A DNA stretch of 64,000 bases from Herbaspirillum sp. SJZ107 (lineage in GTDB: Bacteria > Pseudomonadota > Gammaproteobacteria > Burkholderiales > Burkholderiaceae_D): contig NZ_VFNH01000004.1 of assembly GCF_006715485.1 (NCBI RefSeq), forward strand, positions 434,001 to 498,000, read 5' to 3'. A program made the position numbers and the translations under genes. A model generated the notes under the pieces. The model saw only the letters and a program-made list of their open reading frames with translations. It was not told the origin of the DNA and did not search any database. Positions 9,855-19,372 of the stretch are shown here, piece by piece; positions within the stretch are counted from its first letter, which is position 1, and each line of letters opens with the position of its first letter.

Positions 9855-9981
9855 AGCGGTCTTGTAACGGATCCGCTAAAAACGCCGACACGCCTCCGCC
9901 AATCGGTGCGAGCACCGATGTCGGCATCAAGCGTCCATCGCGCACTTCAGCTATCGTCTACGCAGGGGTTTAGAAAGCAAT

Positions 9982-10872
9982 ATGAATGAATCAATAACTC
10001 GAGCAATGAACCGGAAGCGTCGATTTGAACCAGGTGAATATGCGCAGATCGGACCGAAGTATGTTTACGCCCTTCAGGACCCTGCCGACCAACGTATTTT
10101 CTATGTCGGGCAGGGCACCCGCAATCGAGTGTTCGAGCATCTGGATCGAGCGGAAATCCTTTTGCAGTCTCGCAAGCGACTCACGCCGAAATTCGAGGCC
10201 ATTCATGCGATATGGAGCAAGACGAAGGATGTGCAATTGATCATCCTTGCAGGCGGACTGTCCGACCGAGAGGCAGATCTTGTTGAGTCAGCCACCCTTG
10301 ATGCATTGAATTTGTCGTCCAATGGCGAACTCACAAATGCCATTGCTGCTCCCCACTCGAGCATGGTTCGAGTCGAGGATCTGGCGGCTTCGGCCTACCA
10401 GTACGTGAATCCGGGTCGCCGGTACCTGAAAATCCTGCTTTTCCCTGCACAGAGGAGGCAGAAAAACAAGGACGTCTACGAGCGCTGCCGCCGTAGCTGG
10501 AAAGTCGCGAAGAAGCATCGCGCTATCGGGACGGAAGAACAAGCGTCGCACGCTGTAGCGATCGTTGGCGGCGTTTCGGTCGGTGCGTATCGCATTACCA
10601 AGTGGAACAGGCTGGAAGATGATAAATGGGAATTCGAAGGAATACCTCATGCCGAACTTGAGAAACTAAACTGGCGGACAATTATCAAGCCTGCAATGGG
10701 TTATTGGCAGCGCGGAAATTATCTAATAGTCGAGTTTGATGGGGCCGGCCTTTTTCGAATCGTTCGCGGCTCACGAAAACGTCTGTGGATGTCATGTGTC
10801 GAGCAATCCGAAGTAACTGTCACGACACAACGGGCTGGCTTTCTCCAGCCAGACCAGTTCTTGATCTCTTAA
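9982..10872 (+). CDS. GIY-YIG domain protein (LEM-3-like), putative nuclease
   Basis: 296 aa, ATG at 9982. Residues ~28-48 contain the GIY-YIG core (KYVYALQDP then IFYVGQG), followed by the conserved Arg in NRVFEHLDRA and a downstream acidic helix (READLVESATLDAL) that would supply the catalytic Glu, as in LEM-3/UvrC-type nucleases. Residues ~130-296 are an unrecognised basic and beta-rich domain. It lies 127 nt after the DISARM-like operon, with a weaker upstream site (AGAAAG) and lower GC, so it is probably a separate cargo gene. A single-strand-cleaving or damage/modification-dependent nuclease is plausible. Domain call is confident; substrate is unknown. Confidence 0.75.
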   Translation: MNESITRAMNRKRRFEPGEYAQIGPKYVYALQDPADQRIFYVGQGTRNRVFEHLDRAEILLQSRKRLTPKFEAIHAIWSKTKDVQLIILAGGLSDREADLVESATLDALNLSSNGELTNAIAAPHSSMVRVEDLAASAYQYVNPGRRYLKILLFPAQRRQKNKDVYERCRRSWKVAKKHRAIGTEEQASHAVAIVGGVSVGAYRITKWNRLEDDKWEFEGIPHAELEKLNWRTIIKPAMGYWQRGNYLIVEFDGAGLFRIVRGSRKRLWMSCVEQSEVTVTTQRAGFLQPDQFLIS

Positions 10873-10971
10873 GAAGCTTCAGGCTCGTTGCAGAGTGAGC
10901 AACTTATCGTACGGCTGCATCGAGTAGTTCGTATGTCATGAGCAGCTCAGGACCTGCCGTTCTTGGGCTAT

Positions 10972-10994
10972 GGACGCTTTTGGCCGACTGCGGT
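10972..10994 (+). repeat. diverged copy of the CGCTT-GGGTCG-TTGC intergenic motif
   Basis: GACGCTTTTGGCCGACTGCG resembles the motif at 61904 and 63939 with several mismatches. It lies in the 164-nt gap between the GIY-YIG gene and the convergent small gene at 11037. The weakest copy listed. Confidence 0.3.
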
Positions 10995-11036
10995 CCTTCG
11001 GCTGGGGCCGCTTACGACTCGAAGCAGATACAGAGG

Positions 11037-11480
11037 CTAACCCCATGAAACTGCTTCAAGCTCAGCATGATCGACACTTCCCTTGCTCAACATACCAAGC
11101 TCAAGGACGAAATTATCGAGCAGTCCCGGCTCTGAAACCAAATGTAGAGTTGCCTTACTTGCCAGTTCCTGGTCTTCGAAGCGACTGAACCCGCACTCTG
11201 CCGAGACCCTCAACAGCAGTTTTGCTCTCGTGCGGAAATGCATACGAACGTCGAGTGCACCGGACGAGTACTCTGGCCCGAATTTACCAAACCGAAGATT
11301 GAAAAGCCCTCCACGAATCTGCTCCTTGAATCTATCGAGCCCTGAAACGGTATCAGCGAATTGCTTATGTCCGACGTAGATATCAGTCGTAAACAGAGAA
11401 TGTCCGTCACAGACCGCCACCTTTAGCTCAAGCATGTCCTCATCGGACCAGAGTTTGATAAACCTAATACTAGGCGACAT
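11037..11480 (-). CDS. hypothetical 147-aa protein
   Basis: Start chosen at ATG 11480 (MSPSIRFIKLWSDEDM); a 9-residue longer form from 11507 is possible. Neither has a strong Shine-Dalgarno. The protein is a mixed alpha/beta soluble protein with no signal peptide or membrane segment and no recognised catalytic motif. It reads as a small stand-alone protein of the type often found beside toxin or immunity genes: beta-rich middle (GGLFNLRFGKFGPEY, LDVRMHFRTRAKLLLRV) and a leucine-rich C-terminal helix (LLDNFVLELGML). It is a single gene, convergent with the GIY-YIG gene. I cannot name a family; an immunity-like role is a guess. Confidence 0.6.
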   Translation of the reverse strand: MSPSIRFIKLWSDEDMLELKVAVCDGHSLFTTDIYVGHKQFADTVSGLDRFKEQIRGGLFNLRFGKFGPEYSSGALDVRMHFRTRAKLLLRVSAECGFSRFEDQELASKATLHLVSEPGLLDNFVLELGMLSKGSVDHAELEAVSWG

Positions 11481-11549
11481 AAAGCCATTGTCATAAAAGC
11501 GTCTCATACCAGCTTTGAGTGTCTACTTCGGACAGGTTGCGGTCTTTCA

Positions 11550-12013
11550 CTAGCATCCGCTACCGACCCTAAGCGGCCATTGGCCGACGAGGAAGTCCCT
11601 GAACACAAAACCACACACATAAAAGTGAGGTGCTAGGGCGTTCAGGTCACAACCTAGGTCTGAAGCGACAGACTTCAGCCGCTCGCTATCGGGAGTCTGA
11701 GCTAACTCAGGGACGTGGACAACACCAATCCAACAGCTAAGAAAGCTTGGGAATGGAAATACGAAGTACGGGGCCTTGTTCCCTACTCCCAAGCTTCGTT
11801 TGTTCTCAAGCACCTAGGCTGCCCGCCTCGGGCGATCTGCGCAACAAGTTGCTCATACTTAAGACGTTCTAGCCAGAAGTGGACATGCACGGCAAATTCC
11901 TTTCTGGCACGAACAACCAGCCGAGCCAAGTAATAGCGACCAGTCCAATAACCAGTTTGCAAACATCTTCTTGTTTGAACCAAAGTTTCGGCAAAAGTAA
12001 AGCTGAGCATCAC
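11550..12013 (-). pseudogene. possible frameshifted small gene
   Basis: Two minus-strand frames overlap by ~30 nt. One runs from 12013 to 11783 and ends soon after VAQIARGGQP; the other runs from 11813 to 11550 and continues with VLENKRSLGVGNKAPYFVFP. The shift point is near 11812-11818. The second part has protein-like composition (SCWIGVVHVPEL, ALAPHFYVCGFVF). Joined by a single-base indel they would give a ~150-aa protein. I recognise no family, so either fragment could be chance. The island motif copy at 11559 overlaps the 3' end of the second fragment. Confidence 0.3.
11559..11580 (-). repeat. island-wide intergenic motif, minus orientation
   Basis: On the minus strand this reads GGCCGCTTAGGGTCGGTAGC, sharing CGCTTAGGGTCGGT with the copies at 61904 and 63939. 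It lies just downstream of the small minus-strand frames. Confidence 0.5.
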
Positions 12014-12387
12014 GGCTGTGATGAAGGCGGTGACGGCTTGATCGCCTTATTTCGCTGGGGTAGAACGCGGCCCAAGGTTTCGTTCTTGCTAAAACGCCGC
12101 ACCCAGCCTTTAACGCGCTCACGAGCGCTTCCGCGCGCCGAATTCAGCTTGTGGCCGGCGACGCTCCGACCAGCCGGATTCGAGTTTTTACACGGGCTGG
12201 ACCGATAGCTGACGGTCGGTATGATTCAGTGTACGGCGTTGTTGCTGTCTTGAAAAGCCGTCGCGGCGACGGTCGACCGTGGTTCATGTGGCAGACGTTA
12301 TTGTTTTGTGGGTAAACTTTATTAGTTTATGACGGACTTTATTGGCCCGTAACACCCGCAGAAATTTTTTAGGCCCCCAGAATAGTG

Positions 12388-12675
12388 CGCCGACAAGAAC
12401 TTGGGGTTTATTCAATGCCGCGTTGTCTTCATGACGTTGGCGGAAAGCCCCTAACTTTGGTGTCGCGGCTCAGTGACCGAAAATTGGTTCTTCTCATGCC
12501 GGCGACAACAAGCACAGTCTTTGTCCTGCGATCGAGAACTCCACCGTGCGCCGATAATCAACGTGCTACTGGAGCTTGCACTCAGGCGGCGTAGTCTGAC
12601 ATAAAGTTGTACCTTTTCTGTCGTTCCCGAGAACGCCTCATCTTCTTGCGCCACACGCCCCCAACTTTATGTCGA
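12388..12675. repeat. two inverted-repeat pairs, possible recombinase core sites or element end
   Basis: A perfect 12-bp inverted repeat, GACATAAAGTTG (12598-12609) and CAACTTTATGTC (12662-12673), is separated by 52 nt. About 205 nt upstream a weaker pair has the same orientation and spacing: GACAAGAACTTGGGG (~12390) and CCCTAACTTTGGTGTC (~12447). The 12014-12810 gap is otherwise gene-free and locally AT-rich. Paired inverted motifs at regular spacing resemble tyrosine-recombinase or transposase binding sites, but no such enzyme is encoded nearby. The rest of this gap shows nothing I can assign. Confidence 0.4.
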
Positions 12676-12810
12676 CGTACTCAGCCGGCTTGGTGACGGG
12701 GCCGGGAAGAATGGTCTTGCAATAATTGGTGACTATCTGGCAATCGGCAGTCAATTACAATAACCGATTAAATCCCGGCGGTCCGCCGGACCTTTGTCGG
12801 ACACGGCTTC

Positions 12811-14046
12811 ATGAACATCACCTATTACCCGGTCGATCCCGTTATCTATACACCCCTGCCGGGTGCTGACCCAAGCTATCCGGGAAAGCCTAAGAACGCG
12901 GCGACTCCCGTAGCGATATCGATCTTGGATCTCGTTCTGCATACCCGCCTGAACGCGAGCGAAACGTATGACATACCCGTGTCGCTGGATTGGCTCGAAG
13001 GCTTGTTCGAATCATTTACGGAGCAGGACGCAGTAGCCAATCTGTGCGCACGGCGATATGGCGCCCTGCATCAGGACTTCACTAGCACGTTCTCAAAACT
13101 GCTTGGCGTCGGTCTCAGCCTAGCGATTGCAACGAAACAAGAAAATTTCACTTTCTTCGTACCGTTGCGGTGTTGTGTGGGCACGCAGTCGCGAATGTAT
13201 GGTGGACGCCATAAGTGGCCGCTATATATCGCCCATACCATCCCGCACGCTTGGCGCTTCGAAAAACTGTCGCTGCCGGAGTACGAGGAAGTTTTGATGC
13301 CGGACCTCGTGCTGATGGACTGGGACCCGGCCGACAATCCGCGGTTCTCCGTTCTAGAAGCCAAGGGAAAGGACAAACCCATCGACACGGATGCCTATTT
13401 CGAATACCCGAAATGGAAGCATCAGGCCGAGAATGCGCGCTTGGTCGCCGTCCGATTGCCAGGCGCGCCAGCAACGCCACCGCTTCTTTTTCGGAAAATC
13501 CTGAGTGTCGTCGCGGTGCGGCCCAAGCTTAAGTTACAAGACGGGCGCAAGATTCAGTGCAGGTGGTTCAACGAAATGAACCACGAGAACGTGCGCATTC
13601 CAAACGCTTGGGCGCTCGAGGTGATCGCCATCCACTACTCGTATTGCGCGCGCAAGCTGGGTTTTTACGAGCTTAGCGATGCGATTGATGCTGCGCTGCT
13701 GCGACTTGAGGTTTCGGCGGACCTTGCCGCCATGGCTCCCTCTCATCCGGAGCTGGGTGAGATGCGATTTCCTCCACGCATGCCGCACGACGATTTAGTG
13801 CCGTTCATGACACTCGAGACATTGAAACTTATCCGCATGCTCGTTGACCGGCTGGCCGGACCTGCCGACGATGGCGCAGATGCCAGTGTCATCGCCGCGG
13901 CAAGGGCACACACACATCTTGACCACACGGAAAATTTAACGAAATTCGGGGACGGTCACATTTCAATACTGCCAAGCGGAATCGGCATCGTAAAAATCCG
14001 GCGCCACTGGTTTATGCGCAGCAGGTGGCCGCAGGCCGTCCGTTGA
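12811..14046 (+). CDS. orphan protein with a PD-(D/E)XK-like nuclease motif
   Basis: 411 aa, ATG 12811, no clear ribosome site. Residues 164-185 read PDLVLMDWD ... FSVLEAKGK: an Asp followed ~18 residues later by E-A-K, the spacing and context of a PD-(D/E)XK restriction-like nuclease core. The flanking region is mixed alpha/beta (FFVPLRCCVG, PLYIAHTIPHAW before; hydrophobic strand after). The C-terminal ~200 residues are helical with no motif I know. It stands alone between a repeat-rich gap and the 3' end of zorD on the other strand. A nuclease-like or restriction-like role is inferred from the motif only. Confidence 0.65.
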   Translation: MNITYYPVDPVIYTPLPGADPSYPGKPKNAATPVAISILDLVLHTRLNASETYDIPVSLDWLEGLFESFTEQDAVANLCARRYGALHQDFTSTFSKLLGVGLSLAIATKQENFTFFVPLRCCVGTQSRMYGGRHKWPLYIAHTIPHAWRFEKLSLPEYEEVLMPDLVLMDWDPADNPRFSVLEAKGKDKPIDTDAYFEYPKWKHQAENARLVAVRLPGAPATPPLLFRKILSVVAVRPKLKLQDGRKIQCRWFNEMNHENVRIPNAWALEVIAIHYSYCARKLGFYELSDAIDAALLRLEVSADLAAMAPSHPELGEMRFPPRMPHDDLVPFMTLETLKLIRMLVDRLAGPADDGADASVIAAARAHTHLDHTENLTKFGDGHISILPSGIGIVKIRRHWFMRSRWPQAVR

Positions 14047-14142
14047 AGTGAAAACGCCACCGCTTCTGCATCGAAACTGCTACATGCCGGATGGCTTAAT
14101 CCATTAAAGTAAAATGCCCCGGCATGTGAAGTAAAACTCCCA
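14046..14142 (+). repeat. three imperfect direct repeats, possible IS-end remnant
   Basis: Copies GAAGTGAAAACGCCAC (14046), AAAGTAAAATGCCCCG (14106) and GAAGTAAAACTCCCAT (14129) lie in the same orientation just after the 12811 gene. Multiple short direct repeats near a terminus are typical of IS21-like ends, but no transposase is present. The rest of the 14047-14390 gap holds only the motif copy at 14223 and an AT-richer tail beside the end of zorD. Confidence 0.4.
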
Positions 14143-14222
14143 TAGCTTGGCCGACATCAGAGCGGCGTCCCAGTCACTTTGCGGCATCAGCGACCGAGCA
14201 GGCTGCCAGCCGCAGCAGGCGG

Positions 14223-14240
14223 CTTTCGACCCAAAGCGGA
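14223..14240 (-). repeat. island-wide intergenic motif, minus orientation
   Basis: The minus strand reads TCCGCTTTGGGTCGAAAG, a TTTGGG variant of the motif at 61904 and 63939. It lies in the gap between the 12811 gene and zorD. Confidence 0.5.
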
Positions 14241-14390
14241 CTTAGCTGTTCGACGAATTAGCGGGTTAGCATCGAAGTGCTGTCTCCTTCGTCCCGCTTG
14301 TCGAGTATCTTTGCGATTATTGTGAAGATATCGGGTACCTATCCGATAGTAGCTGGCTTATCGAAAGGAGCAACGGAACTTTCTTGACTA

Positions 14391-17300
14391 TCAATTGATG
14401 GCTAGCATGAATTCGTTGATGTCGATATCGGTGCTTGCCTTCAGCATGTCCCCTGCCAAGGTACGTTTCCGGCTCAGCAGCCCATCGAGAATCTGGTCGA
14501 ATGTGGTCATGCCATTGCCCACGACAGTCGGGTAGTACACGAACACATCCCGCTCCTGCCCGATTCTGTATGCCCGATCCGTTGCCTGGTCTTCCTTCGC
14601 CGGATTCCACGGCCGCGTGAAGTGAATCACGTGATTGGCCTTCTGGATGTTGACACCGAAGCCGACGGCAGTAGTGGACAGGATGATGACGCCGAACCCC
14701 GGCTTCTGCTGGAAACGGTCGATCAGATTCTGCCGACCCGGGCCGCGTTCACTGGTCGAATTCGTGTCGCCGTTGATGACGTCCGGACTGAATCCGAACT
14801 CGTCCTGAATGGCGAATCGCAGCATTCGCTGGATGTCGCGCAGCTCCGTGAAGATGATCGCTTTTTCGCCACGACCCCGGATGTCCTGCAGCTTGTGCAT
14901 GAGCCAGCGTAGCTTGGGAGAGGCCGTCAACGGATCGCCTTCGGGGCGGATCGCATGCGGGTGCGAGCACACCAGTTTCAGACGGTGCAGCAGACCGAGC
15001 ATGGCGGCCCCGCCACTGCCCAGTGCCTCCTGCAGGGAGCGTTGCTGCTCGTAAGCCGCCAGCTGCGCGCGATATAGGGTTTGCTGCAGGGAGCTCATGA
15101 CGAGCGTCTTGCAGCCGGTGTCCTCGATCTTCGCCGGCAAGTCTTTTGCCACGTCGGCCTTGGTCCGGCGCAGCAGTTGCGGCTCGATGAGCAGCCTCAG
15201 TTCAGCGAGCGCTTCTTCGCTGGCGTTTTCCTCGGTCTCGATCGGGCGACGGAACTTCTTGCCGAATTCGCTCAGCGAGCCAAGGAGACCAGGCTGAATC
15301 CAGTCGTAGAGACACCACAGGTCGGTCAGCGAATTCTCGACCGGCGTTCCCGTGCAGGCGATCCGGAACCGTGCCTTCAGGGCCTTCGTTGCCTGTGTCA
15401 CGCGGGCCGCCGGATTCTTGATCTTCTGTGCCTCGTCGCATATGACAACGGCCCAGTCCTGCCGCGCCAGCGAGAACTCCTGGTCGCGCAGCGTTTCGTA
15501 AGTGGTCAGAACGATTCTGCGGTTCTGGCGCCAGCCGAACCGTAGCAGGTTGCAAATGCCGTTTGCCCTCAGCGCGGCGGGGATGTCCGACGGCGGCATC
15601 CGCGCCTCCATCGTCGCGCGGCCGTACAGGCGAAAGACGTCGTCCGCGATCTTCGGATGCAGGAAGTTGCGCATCTCCCGCTCCCAGTTATCCAGCAGCG
15701 ACACGGGAGCGACGATCAGGATCGGCGGCCCCTCGGGTTCACGCTCCATGCACCAGGCGATGAACGTGAGGAGCTGAAGGGTCTTGCCGAGTCCCATGTC
15801 GTCCGCCAGAAGGCAGCCCGAGGTGACGTCCGGGCACAGTGCGTATTGGTGCTGCAGCCACCCGACTCCCTTCAGCTGGTGCTCGCGCAGCGTGGTTTCC
15901 GGCAGCAGCGCCAGCGGCAGGTGGGCGTTGGCGGCGAGGCCCCGTCGCAGGATCTCGCGCCGTTTGTGACGGTAGTTCAATTCGTCGATGTTGCCCTCCA
16001 CAAGGAGGACGGTGCGCTCTTCTGGAACGCCCTCGCGTCGGCGGGCCTCCGGCTTCAGTTTCCCCTCCCATGCCTGCGCAAGCCGTTGGGCGGTGAGCAG
16101 GTCGAGATCGAGTTCGGGGCCCGGCAGGCGTGCCGTGGCGGCGCCGGTCTCGCGCGCGTCCTCGATGTTCGCTGTGAACCGTTCGAAATCCTCCAGACTC
16201 GACGTGTCCCACTTGCCAAGCAATTCGCCGTCGAGCCCCAGCTCTCTCAGCGTCTCGACCGGAAGCCAGGTCTCGGATCGCGTCTTCTGCAGGAAGGACG
16301 AGGTTACCTTCTCGGCCGGACCGATGCCGATGACGCGGTCGCCGTATTCCGACAGGTCGAGCGTGGTGTCGAAGGCCCTGCCAGCCAGCTCCTGCGTCCA
16401 GCGCTGCTGCAGGCTTTCGAGATCGGACAGGTCGCGCTGGCCGAAGCCTGCCATGTCCAGCTCGTAACCCTTCCAGCATGCGCAGGGAAGGTCGGCGAGC
16501 AGCTTGCTGCCCATCTCATGGACGAATCGTCCCATCGTCACGGGGTCGACGAGGTCGAGTTCGACCGGCGTGGTGTCTTCCGAGGGCGCAGTGAGAACGA
16601 GAGTAACCGTGCGGATCGCGCCGTCTTCGTGCAGCTGCGGCTGCACTGCAAACGAATAAAAGTGGATGCCGGCGACCTGCAGCGACCGGTCGTACTCGTC
16701 CGGGTCGAGAACGTCGACCGCTTCCGGACCAAGCAGCGCGAACGGGTTCTGCAGGAACAGGTTCGCCTTGTCACCGGCGACGCGCCGTCCGGGCATCGCA
16801 TGCACTTCTTCGAGCACGCTCCTGACGTTCGGAGGAATCAGGACGTGCGTGACGCCGCCGTTTGGCGAAGCGATTATGTAGCGGTCCTGAACCTGATGCA
16901 GACGGTCGAACGACGTCAGCCAGCCTTCCGGCTGTTCGTCGAACACCGGGCTGATCTCGATGACCTGCTCGTCGCCGATCAGCCGCCGGGTCATTTCCAT
17001 TCTCAGCGTTTCCGGACGAACGACGACCGTGCGCTCGAGAAAGCCGTCCATGCGAGCGTGCGCCTTCCTGGCGAGCTGGCGGACGGTAGCCCATCCAAGC
17101 TGATTGGTGCTTTCGCCCGGATCGACTTTCTGGTTGCGGCCGAGTTCCACGACAGCCCGGATCAGTTTCCAGACTGGTGCAGGGAACCGGAAGCGCTGTC
17201 CGCCGGCGATGAATGTCGCCCCGGTACGCGCCAGCCCGTCACGGACCGGGACGCCATCACGGGTCTCCCAGCCGGAGACGATAACCCTGAAGTCGAGATC

Positions 17301-17669
17301 GGCAAGGCTGGCAGAGCTGCTGAGAACCGGACGTAGATCCGACTGCTCCGGCAGCGTCAGCAGCGGGATGCTGGTCTCGTGTTCCGGCGCGTCCAGGATC
17401 TCGTACATCTGGTCCCATGGCAGAAGCCAGTCGTCGGCAAGGCGCGTGACAAAACCTTCTTCCTCCAGCTGCAGAAGATATGCGTTCACGTCGCGCGCGA
17501 ACGCATCCATGGCACCATCGCGCAAGCGCGGGTACAGGATTCCTTCGTCGACGAAGCGAGCGCTCGGGGAAGGTGGCACCTGCCGCGATTCAGATGCCGG
17601 TTGCGGTTCGCGACCGCGGAGTCTGGCCCAGAAGTTCAATGTATGCAGTATCCTTTTCCTGGACGCCAT
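14391..17669 (-). CDS. zorD: ZorD, SNF2-family helicase/nuclease-type effector of type I Zorya
   Basis: 1092 aa. A long N-terminal region (~600 residues) precedes a full SNF2 core: Walker A ADDMGLGKTLQ (~residue 620), DEAQ box ICDEAQKIKN (~745), and helicase C-terminal motif VI QATDRAYRIGQ (~1035). In Zorya, ZorD is the ATP-dependent DNA effector that attacks invading DNA after the ZorAB motor senses envelope perturbation. It starts at ATG 17669, overlapping zorC by 34 nt, and is the last gene of the operon. Gene order and neighbours make the assignment near-certain. No frameshift or missing motif is visible. Confidence 0.95.
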   Translation of the reverse strand: MASRKRILHTLNFWARLRGREPQPASESRQVPPSPSARFVDEGILYPRLRDGAMDAFARDVNAYLLQLEEEGFVTRLADDWLLPWDQMYEILDAPEHETSIPLLTLPEQSDLRPVLSSSASLADLDFRVIVSGWETRDGVPVRDGLARTGATFIAGGQRFRFPAPVWKLIRAVVELGRNQKVDPGESTNQLGWATVRQLARKAHARMDGFLERTVVVRPETLRMEMTRRLIGDEQVIEISPVFDEQPEGWLTSFDRLHQVQDRYIIASPNGGVTHVLIPPNVRSVLEEVHAMPGRRVAGDKANLFLQNPFALLGPEAVDVLDPDEYDRSLQVAGIHFYSFAVQPQLHEDGAIRTVTLVLTAPSEDTTPVELDLVDPVTMGRFVHEMGSKLLADLPCACWKGYELDMAGFGQRDLSDLESLQQRWTQELAGRAFDTTLDLSEYGDRVIGIGPAEKVTSSFLQKTRSETWLPVETLRELGLDGELLGKWDTSSLEDFERFTANIEDARETGAATARLPGPELDLDLLTAQRLAQAWEGKLKPEARRREGVPEERTVLLVEGNIDELNYRHKRREILRRGLAANAHLPLALLPETTLREHQLKGVGWLQHQYALCPDVTSGCLLADDMGLGKTLQLLTFIAWCMEREPEGPPILIVAPVSLLDNWEREMRNFLHPKIADDVFRLYGRATMEARMPPSDIPAALRANGICNLLRFGWRQNRRIVLTTYETLRDQEFSLARQDWAVVICDEAQKIKNPAARVTQATKALKARFRIACTGTPVENSLTDLWCLYDWIQPGLLGSLSEFGKKFRRPIETEENASEEALAELRLLIEPQLLRRTKADVAKDLPAKIEDTGCKTLVMSSLQQTLYRAQLAAYEQQRSLQEALGSGGAAMLGLLHRLKLVCSHPHAIRPEGDPLTASPKLRWLMHKLQDIRGRGEKAIIFTELRDIQRMLRFAIQDEFGFSPDVINGDTNSTSERGPGRQNLIDRFQQKPGFGVIILSTTAVGFGVNIQKANHVIHFTRPWNPAKEDQATDRAYRIGQERDVFVYYPTVVGNGMTTFDQILDGLLSRKRTLAGDMLKASTDIDINEFMLAIN

Positions 17670-19372
17670 TCAAGGCCGAGCTTGAGCATCGCCTGCTTCA
17701 GTGCAGGAGCGGGGTCGAGCACGAGCAACCAGAGGTATCCCCCGTCGGCCAGGTTGTTTTCGGTCCCGATGCCGTTGATGCGCGCCAGTTCGAGTGCCTG
17801 TTGTATCGCCGGACGCCGCCATCCTTCCATTCCCGAATTGCCCGGCGCCCGCACTGGTGCAGCAACCGTTGCTGTTGCCTCGGGCCTCGACGTCGCGTCG
17901 CTCCTTCCGAACCGGGGCTGGTAAGCGCTGACGGGTGCGGTGCCATCCGCGGCGGTGGCACCGGGGCGGATGCCCCTATCGGCCAGAAACTGGTCGGCCC
18001 TCCATTGCCACCCGCTCAAGTGACGGATGCGGTTGTCCTTTTCGCGTCCATAAGGATCCGGCTGAACTTCTTTCAGTTCCAGATTCGTATCCAGGTAGGT
18101 CGCCTGCGGATTGAATGGAACGTGCTTGTCGCTGTAGGCGTAACACGCGTTGCCGGTGCCCGAAAACTCGACGAACAGCTGATTGTTGATCCGCATGATG
18201 AACGCGTTATTGTGCTTGGGTCCGCCGGTGAGCCGGCCGTAGCGGCCGGCGTTCTTTGCCCGGAAGTTCCTGAATTCGGCGCGGGAGTCGTTAAGAGCGT
18301 CCGCTCCCAGCAGGATCCTCGTGTACGAGATCTGGTCCACGAAGCGCAGCCAGTAGACGAGACGCTGCTTGTCGACCTGACCTTCGCCCTGCAGCAGGCT
18401 GAAGAAATGCTCGAGGTCTTCCTTGGCGAACCAGCGCAATACCATCGCCCGCACCGGCGCTTCGACCATGGCCCATCTGACCGAACCGACCAGCTGCGGG
18501 TTGCCCCAGCGCCTGAAGGACTCGTTCTTCAGCTGTTCATGCGACTCGTCGCGCTGCGACGACTGACAGTATCTGGTGAGGAGGGCCGCCAGCATTTCGT
18601 CGGCAAAGCGCGGATGCCCTGCGAGGAAAGTCAGCATGGCAGGAATCGCCGCAACGAACGCCGTGTCTTCGAGTCCGTTGAGCCAGGCGATCTGGTACGC
18701 GATTGCCCGCTGCCAGATCCAGCTGGCGTCGGTGACCGCGAGTCCCTTGTTGAGTTCGCTCAGCTCTGTCGCATCGCCATTGAAGAGCACCTGACGCAGC
18801 GAGCGGCCTGCATCGTCGGTCAGCAGATCACGATGCCGTTCCAGCATCCGAGTCCACAGCTTCTGGCGTTTCTGGCTGCCGATGAGTAATGGCATCGTAT
18901 CCGCAAGACGCTCGCGCAGGCGCAGCCAGTTGCCGTGCCCCGCAGCCCGCTCGGGGCTGTAGGTGAAATAGCTGTTCAGGAGGCCGAACCACGGCTTGCG
19001 CGGGACGCTACGAGTGGTGATCCAGCCCTGGGTCCAGACCATGAGCGGGTCGAACATCGTCGGGTCTTCGATCGCAACCGGATTCCGTCCGTCATCGTCG
19101 CACAGTCCCCATGCAACGAGATTCCATTGGCGAGGCGTCAGCCCCGACTCGCCCGTACGCAGACGCGCCAGGGCGGCCAGCCGCTGTTCCATCATCGGTG
19201 CCTGCGGTGCGCCCTGATCGAATCGTCTGGACAGCGTCTCCGCAGCCTTCTCGAGCCTGGCCGGCGAGGGCAGAGAAAGAACGATTCCGGCGCCGTCGTG
19301 CGGGAGTCCGGACGTTGCCAGATCGAGACGCCGCGACAGCGCTTCCAGAAGGCGAGGGCGGGGCGGCTTCAT
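17636..19372 (-). CDS. zorC: ZorC, EH-signature protein of type I Zorya
   Basis: 578 aa from ATG 19372, which overlaps the zorB stop (ATGA); a start 12 nt upstream (19384) is possible. The protein is soluble and mostly helical, with a conserved central block (FRNFRAKNAGRYGRL, then FVEFSGTGNACYAY) typical of the EH_Signature family that defines ZorC. The C-terminal ~60 residues follow a Ser/Thr/Pro linker and form a small separate module (LARINGIGTENNLADGGYLW). ZorC binds DNA and works with ZorD downstream of the motor. It identifies this as type I rather than type II, which has ZorE instead. Confidence 0.93.
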   Translation of the reverse strand: MKPPRPRLLEALSRRLDLATSGLPHDGAGIVLSLPSPARLEKAAETLSRRFDQGAPQAPMMEQRLAALARLRTGESGLTPRQWNLVAWGLCDDDGRNPVAIEDPTMFDPLMVWTQGWITTRSVPRKPWFGLLNSYFTYSPERAAGHGNWLRLRERLADTMPLLIGSQKRQKLWTRMLERHRDLLTDDAGRSLRQVLFNGDATELSELNKGLAVTDASWIWQRAIAYQIAWLNGLEDTAFVAAIPAMLTFLAGHPRFADEMLAALLTRYCQSSQRDESHEQLKNESFRRWGNPQLVGSVRWAMVEAPVRAMVLRWFAKEDLEHFFSLLQGEGQVDKQRLVYWLRFVDQISYTRILLGADALNDSRAEFRNFRAKNAGRYGRLTGGPKHNNAFIMRINNQLFVEFSGTGNACYAYSDKHVPFNPQATYLDTNLELKEVQPDPYGREKDNRIRHLSGWQWRADQFLADRGIRPGATAADGTAPVSAYQPRFGRSDATSRPEATATVAAPVRAPGNSGMEGWRRPAIQQALELARINGIGTENNLADGGYLWLLVLDPAPALKQAMLKLGLEWRPGKGYCIH

